From the NCBI GenBank assembly GCA_038217425.1, contig JBBQPM010000044.1:1-42158 (forward strand): a DNA stretch of 42,158 nt. The letters are read 5' to 3'. Below, piece by piece: positions 23,409-31,103 of the stretch. Below the pieces are notes generated by a model, which made no database searches, had not been told where the DNA came from, and saw only the letters and a list, made by a program, of their open reading frames with translations. Numbering within the stretch: position 1 is the first letter of the stretch; every line of letters begins with the position of its first letter. A program made the translations under genes and the position numbers. Source of the stretch: JAIEPT01 sp038217425. Its GTDB lineage: Bacteria; Planctomycetota; Planctomycetia; Gemmatales; Gemmataceae.

Positions 23409-24434
23409 TCACGCCGTTGCCTCGACGACCCAGGTATCGTCGTTGCGGAACAGCTTCGCGAGGTCACCCGGGCCCTGCTTCTCGCGCGCAAGCTGCACCT
23501 GCCGATGCGCGTTCTGATCGTACGTCGGTTTCGGCGCCGAGCGTAGCACGCCCATCACCTCGGGGAAATCCGGGCATTTCATTCGGCTCATCAGGAACGC
23601 CAGGTTCGGCTCGGCCGAACGTTCGTTGTGCACCAGCAACCCCTGCGTCTGGCCCGGCTCGATCGACACCTTTTCCAGCTCGAACGTCTCGGGGTTGATG
23701 CGAATCCCCTTGTCGCTCTTCGTGCCGTAAACGAGCGGTTTGCCGTGCTCGAGGTACAGGAGATTCTCGGCCTTCACCTGCTTGTCGGTAGCGTAGTCAA
23801 AGACGGCGTCGTTGAAGATGATGCAGTTCTGGTAGATCTCGACGAACGCGGCTCCCTTGTGATGCGCCGCCTGGGTGAGGATCTCCGTCATGTGCTTGAC
23901 GTCGCGATCGGTCGTCCGGGCGACGAACGTGGCGCCGCTGCTGAGGGCCATCGTCAGCGGATGGAGCGGTTGTTCCGCGGAGCCGGTCGGGCTCGATTTG
24001 GTTTTGGTGCCCAGACGCGAGGTGGGCGAATACTGCCCCTTGGTGAGGCCGTAGATTTCGTTATTGAAGAGGACGATCTTGAGATCGACGTTGCGGCGCA
24101 GGGCGTGCAGCAGATGATTGCCGCCGATGGAGAGCCCGTCGCCGTCGCCGGTGATGACCCAGACGTCGAGATCGGGGTTGGCGACCTTGAGTCCGGTGGC
24201 GAACGCGGGGGCTCGTCCATGGATGGTGTGAAATCCGTAGGTGTTCATGTAGTAGGGGAATCGACTCGAGCAGCCGATGCCGGAGACGAAGACCATTTTT
24301 TCGCGGGCCACGCCGAGCGGGGCGAGGGCTTTTTTCATCTGGGCGAGGATGGAGTAATCGCCGCAGCCGGGGCACCAGCGGACTTGTTGATCGCTGGCGA
24401 GGTCGGCGGGCGAGAGAATCGGGAGCGAGGACAT
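23409..24434 (-). CDS. korB: 2-oxoacid:ferredoxin oxidoreductase, beta (thiamine pyrophosphate) subunit
   Basis: 341 residues from the ATG at 24434, which has AGGAG upstream (minus strand). With KorA it would oxidatively decarboxylate a 2-oxoacid, most likely 2-oxoglutarate, with CoA and ferredoxin, linking to the TCA cycle. Motifs are CPGCG (21-25) and GIGCSSR (52-58), which supply cluster/cofactor ligands, and the thiamine pyrophosphate/Mg site GDGDGLSIGGN with downstream NNEIYGLTKGQYSPTSR. Partner korA is upstream in the same direction, separated by a 128-bp gap filled by an 87-nt palindrome. The fold is the usual single beta subunit without an additional ferredoxin domain. The substrate could also be another 2-oxoacid, since Kor and branched-chain relatives are hard to tell apart from sequence alone. 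Confidence 0.93.
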   Translation of the reverse strand: MSSLPILSPADLASDQQVRWCPGCGDYSILAQMKKALAPLGVAREKMVFVSGIGCSSRFPYYMNTYGFHTIHGRAPAFATGLKVANPDLDVWVITGDGDGLSIGGNHLLHALRRNVDLKIVLFNNEIYGLTKGQYSPTSRLGTKTKSSPTGSAEQPLHPLTMALSSGATFVARTTDRDVKHMTEILTQAAHHKGAAFVEIYQNCIIFNDAVFDYATDKQVKAENLLYLEHGKPLVYGTKSDKGIRINPETFELEKVSIEPGQTQGLLVHNERSAEPNLAFLMSRMKCPDFPEVMGVLRSAPKPTYDQNAHRQVQLAREKQGPGDLAKLFRNDDTWVVEATA

Positions 24435-24469
24435 GGATGGATCTCCTGTGAGAAGAAGTCTTTGGCGAA

Positions 24470-24556
24470 AGCCCCAGGGTGAGGTACTCCGAACCCTGGG
24501 GATGAATTTGTTGCAAGCGTCGATCCCCGGGGTTCGGAGTACCTCACCCCGGGGCT
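24470..24556. repeat. 87-nt palindromic element, copy 2 (between korA and korB)
   Basis: Arms 24470-24503 and 24523-24556 match at 32 of 34 positions around a 19-nt loop. The right arm is identical to the right arm of copy 1 at 18299-18332. Both loops have the same length but mostly different sequence, sharing only TGCAA. This copy occupies most of the korA-korB intergenic gap, 6 bp after the korA stop. Confidence 0.92.
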
Positions 24557-24562
24557 TAAAAT

Positions 24563-26554
24563 TTATCCCAATTTGCGGACCGCGTCCGCGAACTCACGCA
24601 CGTCGACGGGGCGCTCTGTCCACTGACTGTACCGTGCGACCATCTCCTGCTCGCTGAGGCCGAGCGCCTGCCACTCCGCGTGGAGTTTGGCGAGATCCGT
24701 CGATTCAGCCACGACCATGCTCTCGATCTTCCGCTCGATCTCGTGCGTGAGGAATGGCTGCCCCTGCACCTTGCTGAGCGAAACCGCGGGGACCAAATAC
24801 TTCGCGCGCAGCTCATGACACAACTGCCCCGCGTTCAACTCGGGGACCAGGATCTTTGGGAAGCGGCGCAGCACCTCTTCGAGATTCTTGGGGAACGGAT
24901 TGAGATAACGCAAATGCGCCTGCGCCACTTTCAGGCCGCGACTGCGACAGCGCTGCACCGCGGTCAGGATCGAGCCATACGTGCCGCCCCAACCCAGGAC
25001 GAGTAGCTCCGCGTCGGGCGAACCGGTCACTTCGAGCAGCGGAATCTCGTCGGCGATGTTGGCGATCTTCTGAGCCCGGGTGCGGACCATGTGTTCGTGG
25101 TTCGCGGGTTCGTAGTTGATGTCGCCGGTGACGTCCTGCTTCTCGATGCCGCCGATCCGGTGCTCGAGGTCGGGCGTGCCGGGGATCGCCCAGGGGCGTA
25201 CGAGGCGTTCGTCGCGCAGATAGGGCATGTACTTGCCGTCCTGGTTGAACGTCGTCGGATGCGTGACCGACATCTTCGGCAGCTCGGCGACGTCGGGAAT
25301 GCGCCACGGTTCGGAGCTGTTGGCGAGGTAGCCGTCGGAGAGGAGATAGACGGGCGTCATGAAGCGCGTGGCGATGCGGACGGCTTCGATGGCCATGTAG
25401 AAGCAATCGCCGGGCGAGCGCGGCGCCAGGACGGCGACGGGGCATTCGCCGTGCCGGCCGTAGAGCGCCTGGAGCAGGTCGGCCTGTTCGGTCTTGGTGG
25501 GGAGTCCGGTGCTGGGCCCGCCGCGCTGGACGTCGATGATGACGACGGGGAGCTCGGTCATGACGGCGAGCGAGACGCCCTCGGCCTTGAGGCAGATGCC
25601 GGGCCCGCTGGTGGCGGTGACGCCGATCTGTCCGCCGAACGCCGCCCCGATCGCCATGCCAACCGCGGCGATTTCATCCTCGGCCTGCAGCGCGTAAACG
25701 CCGAAGTGGCGCATCTCGCACAGGTGATGGAGAATGTCGCTGGCGGGCGTGATCGGGTAACCCGAGTAGACCATCGACTTGCCGAGCTGCGTGGTCGCGG
25801 CGACGAGGCCCAGGGCGATCGCCTGGTTGCCGGTCATCTTGCGGTACGTTCCCGGGGGCAGATGCGCCTTGGCGACGCGGTAATGTGCGGGGAGGAGTTC
25901 GCAGGTTTCGCCGTAGTTGTAACCGGCGCGGAGGGCGAGGAGATTCGCCTGTTCGATGGCCGGCTTCTTGCCGAACTTTTGGCTGATCCAGCGTTCGGTG
26001 TTCGTCAGCGATCGTTCGTAGAGCCAGTAGACGAGGCCGAGGGAGAAGAAGTTCTTACAGCGATCCGCCTCGGAGCCGGAGAGCTTGCACGAGGCGACGG
26101 CCTGGCGATTGAGGCTGGTCATGGAGACGGAGATGACGCGGAAGCCTTTGAGGGAGCCGTCTTCGAGGGGGTTGGAAGTGCAGCCGGCTTTGAGGAGATC
26201 GCGCTGGGTGAAGCTGTCGGAATTGACGATGAGGATGCCGTCGGGCTCGAGGTCGCCGATGCGGAGTTTGAGGGCGGCGGGGTTCATGGCGACGAGGGCG
26301 TTGAGGGCGTCGCCGGGGGTGAAGATGTCGTTGCTGGAGAACTGGATTTGGAAGCCGGAGACGCCGGCGAGGGTTCCTGCGGGGGCTCGAATCTCGGCGG
26401 GGAAGTCGGGGAAGGTGGAAATATCGTTGCCGAAGCTGGCGGAAGTGTTGGCGAACTCGGTGCCGACGAGCTGCATGCCGTCGCCCGAGTCGCCCGCAAA
26501 TCCAATGGTGGCTTGTTCAAGTCCCACGCTCGTTTTCTGGAGTGATTGCTGCAT
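24563..26554 (-). CDS. korA: 2-oxoacid:ferredoxin oxidoreductase, fused gamma-alpha subunit
   Basis: 663 residues. I chose the ATG at 26554 (AAGGTG upstream) because in-frame codons beyond it encode a non-family stretch. The gamma domain comes first (about 14-190: TIGFAGDSGDGMQLVGTEFA, with NPAALKLRIGDLEPDGILIV). The alpha pyrimidine-binding domain follows (MTGNQAIALGLVAA, SGYPITPASDILHHL, QAEDEIAAVGMAIGAAFGG, ATSGPGICLKAE, DVQRGGPSTGLPTKTEQADL). A C-terminal transketolase-like domain ends with FPKILVPELNAGQLCHELR. This domain order is the usual KorA fusion. It works with KorB (downstream on the same strand) in ferredoxin-dependent 2-oxoacid oxidation, generally oxygen-sensitive. The gene is divergently oriented to the cytochrome/DUF1549 gene, with a 345-bp intergenic region that holds a strong palindrome. 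Confidence 0.94.
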   Translation of the reverse strand: MQQSLQKTSVGLEQATIGFAGDSGDGMQLVGTEFANTSASFGNDISTFPDFPAEIRAPAGTLAGVSGFQIQFSSNDIFTPGDALNALVAMNPAALKLRIGDLEPDGILIVNSDSFTQRDLLKAGCTSNPLEDGSLKGFRVISVSMTSLNRQAVASCKLSGSEADRCKNFFSLGLVYWLYERSLTNTERWISQKFGKKPAIEQANLLALRAGYNYGETCELLPAHYRVAKAHLPPGTYRKMTGNQAIALGLVAATTQLGKSMVYSGYPITPASDILHHLCEMRHFGVYALQAEDEIAAVGMAIGAAFGGQIGVTATSGPGICLKAEGVSLAVMTELPVVIIDVQRGGPSTGLPTKTEQADLLQALYGRHGECPVAVLAPRSPGDCFYMAIEAVRIATRFMTPVYLLSDGYLANSSEPWRIPDVAELPKMSVTHPTTFNQDGKYMPYLRDERLVRPWAIPGTPDLEHRIGGIEKQDVTGDINYEPANHEHMVRTRAQKIANIADEIPLLEVTGSPDAELLVLGWGGTYGSILTAVQRCRSRGLKVAQAHLRYLNPFPKNLEEVLRRFPKILVPELNAGQLCHELRAKYLVPAVSLSKVQGQPFLTHEIERKIESMVVAESTDLAKLHAEWQALGLSEQEMVARYSQWTERPVDVREFADAVRKLG

Positions 26555-26899
26555 GTGCGCACCTTGACCATGGGTAGGAAAGTTGGGGTAGGGCTCTTCT
26601 TTATGTCCGCGAATGCGACGTTGGGGGGGCGTTTCGAATTGGGGAGAGGGAAGCGCCCGCAAGGTGAATCAACTTCATGGTAACTTCACCAGCGGGAGAA
26701 ATGCAAACGGATTTTTGCATCCTTCGAAAGCCCAGGGATGGCTATCCCTGGGGAAGCGCCCGCGGATGTCACTTTTCGGCGAACGCGAATGGGATATCGG
26801 TTTCTGGCGCTTCCCCAGGGATAGCCATCCCTGGGCTTTCGGGCGGCTACGCGACCTATATACTGAATGTCACGCCAACCTCCTTCCGACGGGTTTCCC
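26555..26899. other. 345-bp divergent intergenic region
   Basis: This region lies between the korA start (minus) and the next plus-strand gene start and contains no supportable gene. It holds the 36-bp inverted repeat described separately. A TATACT hexamer at 26859-26864, 36 bp before the ATG at 26900, could be a -10 element; no good -35 partner was found. Both promoters presumably lie here. Confidence 0.55.
26725..26841. repeat. 36-bp perfect inverted repeat with nested palindrome
   Basis: Arms 26725-26760 and 26806-26841 are perfect reverse complements, with a 45-nt spacer. Within each arm, CCCAGGGAT and ATCCCTGGG form a smaller palindrome of their own (9-bp stem, 4-nt loop), so two alternative folded states are possible. 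Unlike most repeats in the window, this one lies upstream of both flanking genes. Confidence 0.93.
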
Positions 26900-29359
26900 A
26901 TGCGAGCCACTCTTTGCGTTCTACTTTTTGCCACGGCCCTCCACGCCGAACCGGGCAAAGTGCAGTTTGCCCGCGACATTCAGCCCATCCTCTCCGCCAA
27001 CTGTTTCGCGTGCCACGGGCCCGATCCGTCGACGCTCAAGGCCGGCCTGCGTCTCGATCTACGCGAACGCGCCCTCAAGGCGATCGCGCCGGGCGATCCG
27101 GCCAAGAGCGAACTCCTCACGCGCATCCACGCCACCGAGGACGTTATGCCTCCCGCGAAGACCGGCAAAAAGCTCAGCCCGCGCGAGAAGAAGTTGCTGG
27201 AACAATGGATCCGCGAGGGAGCCGAGTATCAGCCCCACTGGGCGTTCGTCAAGCCGCAGCAGGCGAATCTCCCCGCGGTGAAAAACGCCGCCTGGGCGAA
27301 GCAAAAATTCGATGCCTTCGTCCTGGCCCGCATTGAGCAAAGCGGCATGCAGCCGACGATCGCCGCGGACCGCACGACGCTGGCACGCCGCATCGCCCTT
27401 GATCTCACCGGTCTGCCTCCCACGATCGAACTCGCCGACCGTTTTCTGAAAGACACTCGATCCGACGCGCTCGATCGTTACGTCGACGAAGTCATGAAGC
27501 TCCCGGCGTTCGGCGAACGCTGGGCGCAGGTTTGGCTCGACCTCGCCCGCTACGCCGACTCCAACGGATACGCCGAGGATCAACCGCGGACGATGTGGAA
27601 GTATCGCGACTGGGTCATCCAGGCCATCAACGACAACATGCCGTTCGATCGGTTTACGCTCGAACAGATCGCCGGGGATCTGCTTCCCAATCCCACGATG
27701 GATCAGCTCGTGGCCACGGCGTTTCACCGCAACACGCTGACGAACACCGAAGGCGGCACCAACGACGAGGAGTTCCGCAACATCGCGATCGTCGACCGCG
27801 TCAACACGACTTTGCAAGTTTGGATGGGCGTGACGATGTCGTGCGCCCAGTGCCACGATCACAAGTACGATCCGATCACGCAGGAAGAGTACTTCAAGTT
27901 CTTCGCGATCTTCAACCAGACCGAAGATTCGGACAAGGGGGACAACAGCCCGAATCTGCCGTACCTCTCGGCCGAGGACGCCGTCCGCAAAAAGGCGTAC
28001 GACGTCGAGTTCGCGGAGCACGACCGGGCGGTGCGCAAACTTCGGCCCACGCTCGACGCCGACCAGGCGAAATGGGAGACGGCCATCAAGGCGGATGCTA
28101 AGGCGCTGGGGAAGCTTCCGGCGCCGGTGCAGGCGGCGCTCAAGATCGAACTCGCCAAGCGCAAGCCGGATCAGAAGGACGCCGTAGCGAGCGCGTTCTT
28201 CGCCGCGGATGCGGAATTGGCCCCGCTGGGAACGCTGATCGACGCCGTCAAAAAGAAACTACAGACGGTGCAGCCGGTGCCGACGCCCATCATGAAGGAG
28301 CTCCCCGAAAAGAGCCGACGCGCGACCAAGATCCACCTTCGCGGCGACTGGCTCAATCTTGGCGCCGAGGTGAAGGCCGGGCTCCCCGCAGCGTTCCCGC
28401 CGATCCCCAAAGGCGAAGCCGCGAATCGCCTCGGCGTCGCCCGCTGGCTCGTTGCCCCCGAGAATCCGCTCACCGCGCGCGTGGCCGTCAATCGCTACTG
28501 GGAACAGATCTTCGGCCTTGGCCTGGTCGAGACCGCGGAAGATTTCGGCATCCGCTGTGCGCCCCCCGCGCATCAAGAATTGCTCGATTGGCTCGCGGTC
28601 GAGTTCAGCACGAATCTGAAGTGGGACGTCAAGAAACTGCTCAAGACGATGGTGACGAGCGCGACCTATCTGCAGTCGTCGCAGGCGACGCCGGCCGGGC
28701 TCGAGAAGGATCCGGACAATCGCCTCTTCGCCCGCGGTCCGAGATTTCGCAGCTCGGCGGAGGTGATTCGCGATCAGGCATTATTCGTAAGCGGTTTGCT
28801 GAGCCCGAAGATGTTCGGCCCCGCCGTGCGTCCGCCGCAACCCAAGAACAATCTGAACGCGGCGTTCGGCCCCGGGACCGACTGGACCACGAGTTCGGGC
28901 GAGGACAAGGTTCGCCGAGGGCTGTACACGAGTTGGCGGCGGACGACGCCGTACCCGTCGATGGTGACGTTCGACGCGCCCAATCGCAACGTCTGTACGG
29001 TGACTCGGCCCCGTTCCAACACGCCGCTGCAGGCGCTGGTGACGCTCAACGATCCGGTCTACGTGGAGGCCGCCCAGGCACTGGCGCGCCGGATGCTGAG
29101 AGAGGGAGCGGGCGACCCGATCGGCTACGCTTTCCGCTTATGCGTGACCCGGGCGCCGTCGGCCGCGGAAGCGAAAAGACTCGCGGAGCTGTACGTCAAG
29201 GTTCGCGCCGAGTACGCCAAGAATCCCAAGGACGCGGCGCTCCTGGCCAGCGATCCGCTCGGCCCGATCCCCGCTGGCCTGGACCCGGTCGACCTGGCGG
29301 CGTACACCGTGGTCGCCAACGTCCTCATGAATCTCGACGAGTTCTTCGCCAAGCGCTGA
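26900..29359 (+). CDS. Cytochrome c (PSCyt1) / DUF1549 / DUF1553 exported protein
   Basis: 819 residues. ATG 26900 begins a clean signal peptide (MRATLCVLLFATALHAEPG); an ATG 33 bp upstream would add 11 polar residues. An N-terminal planctomycete cytochrome domain follows (QPILSANCFACHGPD; C35-C38-H39), with its distal VMPPAKTGKKLS Met-containing stretch. DUF1549 occupies about 140-345 and contains a second CAQCHDHKYDPI (C315-C318-H319). DUF1553 occupies about 500-790 (ARVAVNRYWEQIFGLGLVET, FDAPNRNVCTVTRPRSNTPL). The order PSCyt1-DUF1549-DUF1553 is the standard planctomycete architecture, without the Big2-like domains of the relative at 4880-7393. Unlike that gene it has no DUF1501 neighbour. 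A haem-bearing extracytoplasmic redox role is likely, substrate unknown. It converges with the next minus-strand gene, leaving a 1-bp gap. Confidence 0.93.
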   Translation: MRATLCVLLFATALHAEPGKVQFARDIQPILSANCFACHGPDPSTLKAGLRLDLRERALKAIAPGDPAKSELLTRIHATEDVMPPAKTGKKLSPREKKLLEQWIREGAEYQPHWAFVKPQQANLPAVKNAAWAKQKFDAFVLARIEQSGMQPTIAADRTTLARRIALDLTGLPPTIELADRFLKDTRSDALDRYVDEVMKLPAFGERWAQVWLDLARYADSNGYAEDQPRTMWKYRDWVIQAINDNMPFDRFTLEQIAGDLLPNPTMDQLVATAFHRNTLTNTEGGTNDEEFRNIAIVDRVNTTLQVWMGVTMSCAQCHDHKYDPITQEEYFKFFAIFNQTEDSDKGDNSPNLPYLSAEDAVRKKAYDVEFAEHDRAVRKLRPTLDADQAKWETAIKADAKALGKLPAPVQAALKIELAKRKPDQKDAVASAFFAADAELAPLGTLIDAVKKKLQTVQPVPTPIMKELPEKSRRATKIHLRGDWLNLGAEVKAGLPAAFPPIPKGEAANRLGVARWLVAPENPLTARVAVNRYWEQIFGLGLVETAEDFGIRCAPPAHQELLDWLAVEFSTNLKWDVKKLLKTMVTSATYLQSSQATPAGLEKDPDNRLFARGPRFRSSAEVIRDQALFVSGLLSPKMFGPAVRPPQPKNNLNAAFGPGTDWTTSSGEDKVRRGLYTSWRRTTPYPSMVTFDAPNRNVCTVTRPRSNTPLQALVTLNDPVYVEAAQALARRMLREGAGDPIGYAFRLCVTRAPSAAEAKRLAELYVKVRAEYAKNPKDAALLASDPLGPIPAGLDPVDLAAYTVVANVLMNLDEFFAKR

Positions 29360-29360
29360 A

Positions 29361-29945
29361 CTACTTCCGCCGGGCGCGCATCACGGCGATCCCGGCCAGG
29401 AAGCCGACGATGAGCGCGACGCCCCCGGCCCAGTACGTCTGCCGCGCCACGGTTCGCAGCACCGGGTTGTCGAAAAGATTCGTCGACGTCTGCAGGTTGA
29501 CGATCTTCCAGCGCCCCTCGTGCTTGACGAGGGTGGCGCTCCAGCGCGTCGGCAACTCGAACTCGTTGCCGTCGGTCAGAACGTAACGATCCGCGGAATG
29601 CCCGAAGGCGATGCCCGTCTCGTCGCCGAGCAGCATCGTGTTCTCGTCGACGGTGACCGTCGGCTGCAGGCTCTTGATGTTCGCCTTGGGTCCGGTGAGC
29701 ATGCGTTCGAGATATTCGCGGACCCCGGCGTGTTTGCGAATCATCGCCAAATTCTTGCCGTCCTGCGTCGTCAGCACCACGTCGGGATGCAGATGCGCGA
29801 GGATGGCGTCGGCGTCCTTGGCCTTGATCGCGTTCAAAAGGCCGTCGCGCATCGCGCGGATCTCGGTGTGCGACATCTCGGACTTGTCTTGCCCGAATAC
29901 CCCGGCGGGCAGCGTCAGCAGCAGAATGAATGCGGTGCGATTCAT
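29361..29945 (-). CDS. NTF2/SnoaL-like protein with C-terminal membrane anchor
   Basis: 194 residues. A signal-like N-terminus (MNRTAFILLLTLPAGVFGQD) precedes an NTF2/SnoaL-like fold of about 125 residues (IRAMRDGLLNAIKAKDADAI and LAHLHPDVVLTTQDGKNL, later RWSATLVKHEGRWKIVNLQT). A single transmembrane helix (WAGGVALIVGFLAGIAVM) with an RARRK tail ends the protein. The topology would place the NTF2-like domain outside the cytoplasm, anchored by its C-terminus. Start 29945 is preceded by GAGGAAA and lies 18 bp after the stop of the GNAT-like gene, so it is the last member of an apparent three-gene operon. NTF2-like folds bind small molecules or act as scaffolds. No catalytic residues can be assigned. 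Confidence 0.8.
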   Translation of the reverse strand: MNRTAFILLLTLPAGVFGQDKSEMSHTEIRAMRDGLLNAIKAKDADAILAHLHPDVVLTTQDGKNLAMIRKHAGVREYLERMLTGPKANIKSLQPTVTVDENTMLLGDETGIAFGHSADRYVLTDGNEFELPTRWSATLVKHEGRWKIVNLQTSTNLFDNPVLRTVARQTYWAGGVALIVGFLAGIAVMRARRK

Positions 29946-29963
29946 AACCGGTTTCCTCGTAGT

Positions 29964-31103
29964 TCAAAGTTCGTATTTCTGCAAAACCCGCGCGCCGATC
30001 TTCGTGAGCAACAGGGCCAGCATATTCCACACGGCTCGGCGAACTCGCGGCAAATGCTCGTAGTAGACCGCCGTATATTCCAGGTGCGGTACCCCGCCGC
30101 GCAGGCGTTTGAACCCCGCCGCCCCGGAACTCAAGTTCAGCGTCACGCCCTGTCGGGCAGCGCCGCGCAGCACGAGCGCCATCAGCATGCGGTACAGCCC
30201 GACCTTCTGCGGCAACGCGGTATCGTACCCTACGAGCGGCGCCGTCAGCACGCCGTGCCGCGCGAAACAGCCGACCACGCCATCGAGTCGGCCTTCGGGA
30301 CTGCGCAGGCCCACGATCTCCAGCAACCGCTCCCGGCGCCACAAACGCACAAGCGCGGCCGTGAACTGCGGATTGTGCTGCGAGTACTTTTTTAGGTAGA
30401 GCATCCCATAAAGGCGAACCGCTTCCGCATCGTCGGCGTCGCTCAGGCCTTCGTGCGGCACGACCGCGTAATGGGTTTTCTCCAACAGCCTCTGATCCCA
30501 ACGCGTGTTCGGCCGACGCAGATAGTCGGCATGGATGCCGTCGAAAAGATACACCTGTCGGCTCGGCACGAGTCGATACCCGGCGGCGAGGAAGCGGTCG
30601 CACAGCTCGGCGTTCGTCGCCCGGTTCAGCGACCGGAACATGAGCGCCCGGTCGGGAAAACGCTTTCGCAATATTTGCGTCACCGCGTCGATTTCGGCTC
30701 CGTCCCACGCGGGATACAGGTTTGTTGACAGGAGCCAGTTGTTGACGCTCACGACCTTGTTGATCTGGGCGGCCCGCAAGAGCGGCGCGACGCAGTGAAT
30801 GAGGGCGGCCAGCGACCCTCGCAGCACTCGGCTCGGGAGCTTGGCCAACTCTTCGAGCGGATAGAGGATGGTCGCGGTGTAGGGCGAGCAGACGTACGAG
30901 TTCTGGTACTCGCGGTCGTTGATCGTGACCGGGAAAACCAGATTCCCCACACGGAGTAGCATCATGGTCGCCTCGACGTTGGCGACATGGGTCGAGACGC
31001 CGTCCTTCAGAAGCGGCGTGCAATAGGCACGTTCGAACTCGGCGTCGGCGGGCCAATCGAATCGCGCCAGTCCGCCGGCATCGCACAGCTCGATGCCCTT
31101 CAC
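29964..31103 (-). CDS. GNAT/FemAB-like acyltransferase family protein
   Basis: 379 residues from GTG 31103. That start has GGAGAA about 8 bases upstream and overlaps the ATP-grasp stop as GTGA; an in-frame ATG at 31121 would add six residues. The N-terminal half is an acyl-CoA N-acyltransferase-like module (VNNWLLSTNLYPAWDGAEID, then RSLNRATNAELCDRFLAAGY). The second half has the FemAB/GNAT pattern (LYLKKYSQHNPQFTAALVRL, GRLDGVVGCFARHG, LNLSSGAAGFKRLRGGVPHL). It likely transfers an acyl or aminoacyl group to an amine, possibly on a product made by the coupled ATP-grasp enzyme. No signal peptide is visible. I call the family with moderate confidence and do not assign a substrate. Confidence 0.78.
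   Translation of the reverse strand: MKGIELCDAGGLARFDWPADAEFERAYCTPLLKDGVSTHVANVEATMMLLRVGNLVFPVTINDREYQNSYVCSPYTATILYPLEELAKLPSRVLRGSLAALIHCVAPLLRAAQINKVVSVNNWLLSTNLYPAWDGAEIDAVTQILRKRFPDRALMFRSLNRATNAELCDRFLAAGYRLVPSRQVYLFDGIHADYLRRPNTRWDQRLLEKTHYAVVPHEGLSDADDAEAVRLYGMLYLKKYSQHNPQFTAALVRLWRRERLLEIVGLRSPEGRLDGVVGCFARHGVLTAPLVGYDTALPQKVGLYRMLMALVLRGAARQGVTLNLSSGAAGFKRLRGGVPHLEYTAVYYEHLPRVRRAVWNMLALLLTKIGARVLQKYEL

Noticed and set aside
26555..26662. Longer N-terminus of korA
   Set aside because: The extra 36 residues are not family-like, while ATG 26554 has AAGGTG upstream and starts 12 residues before the gamma-domain motif.
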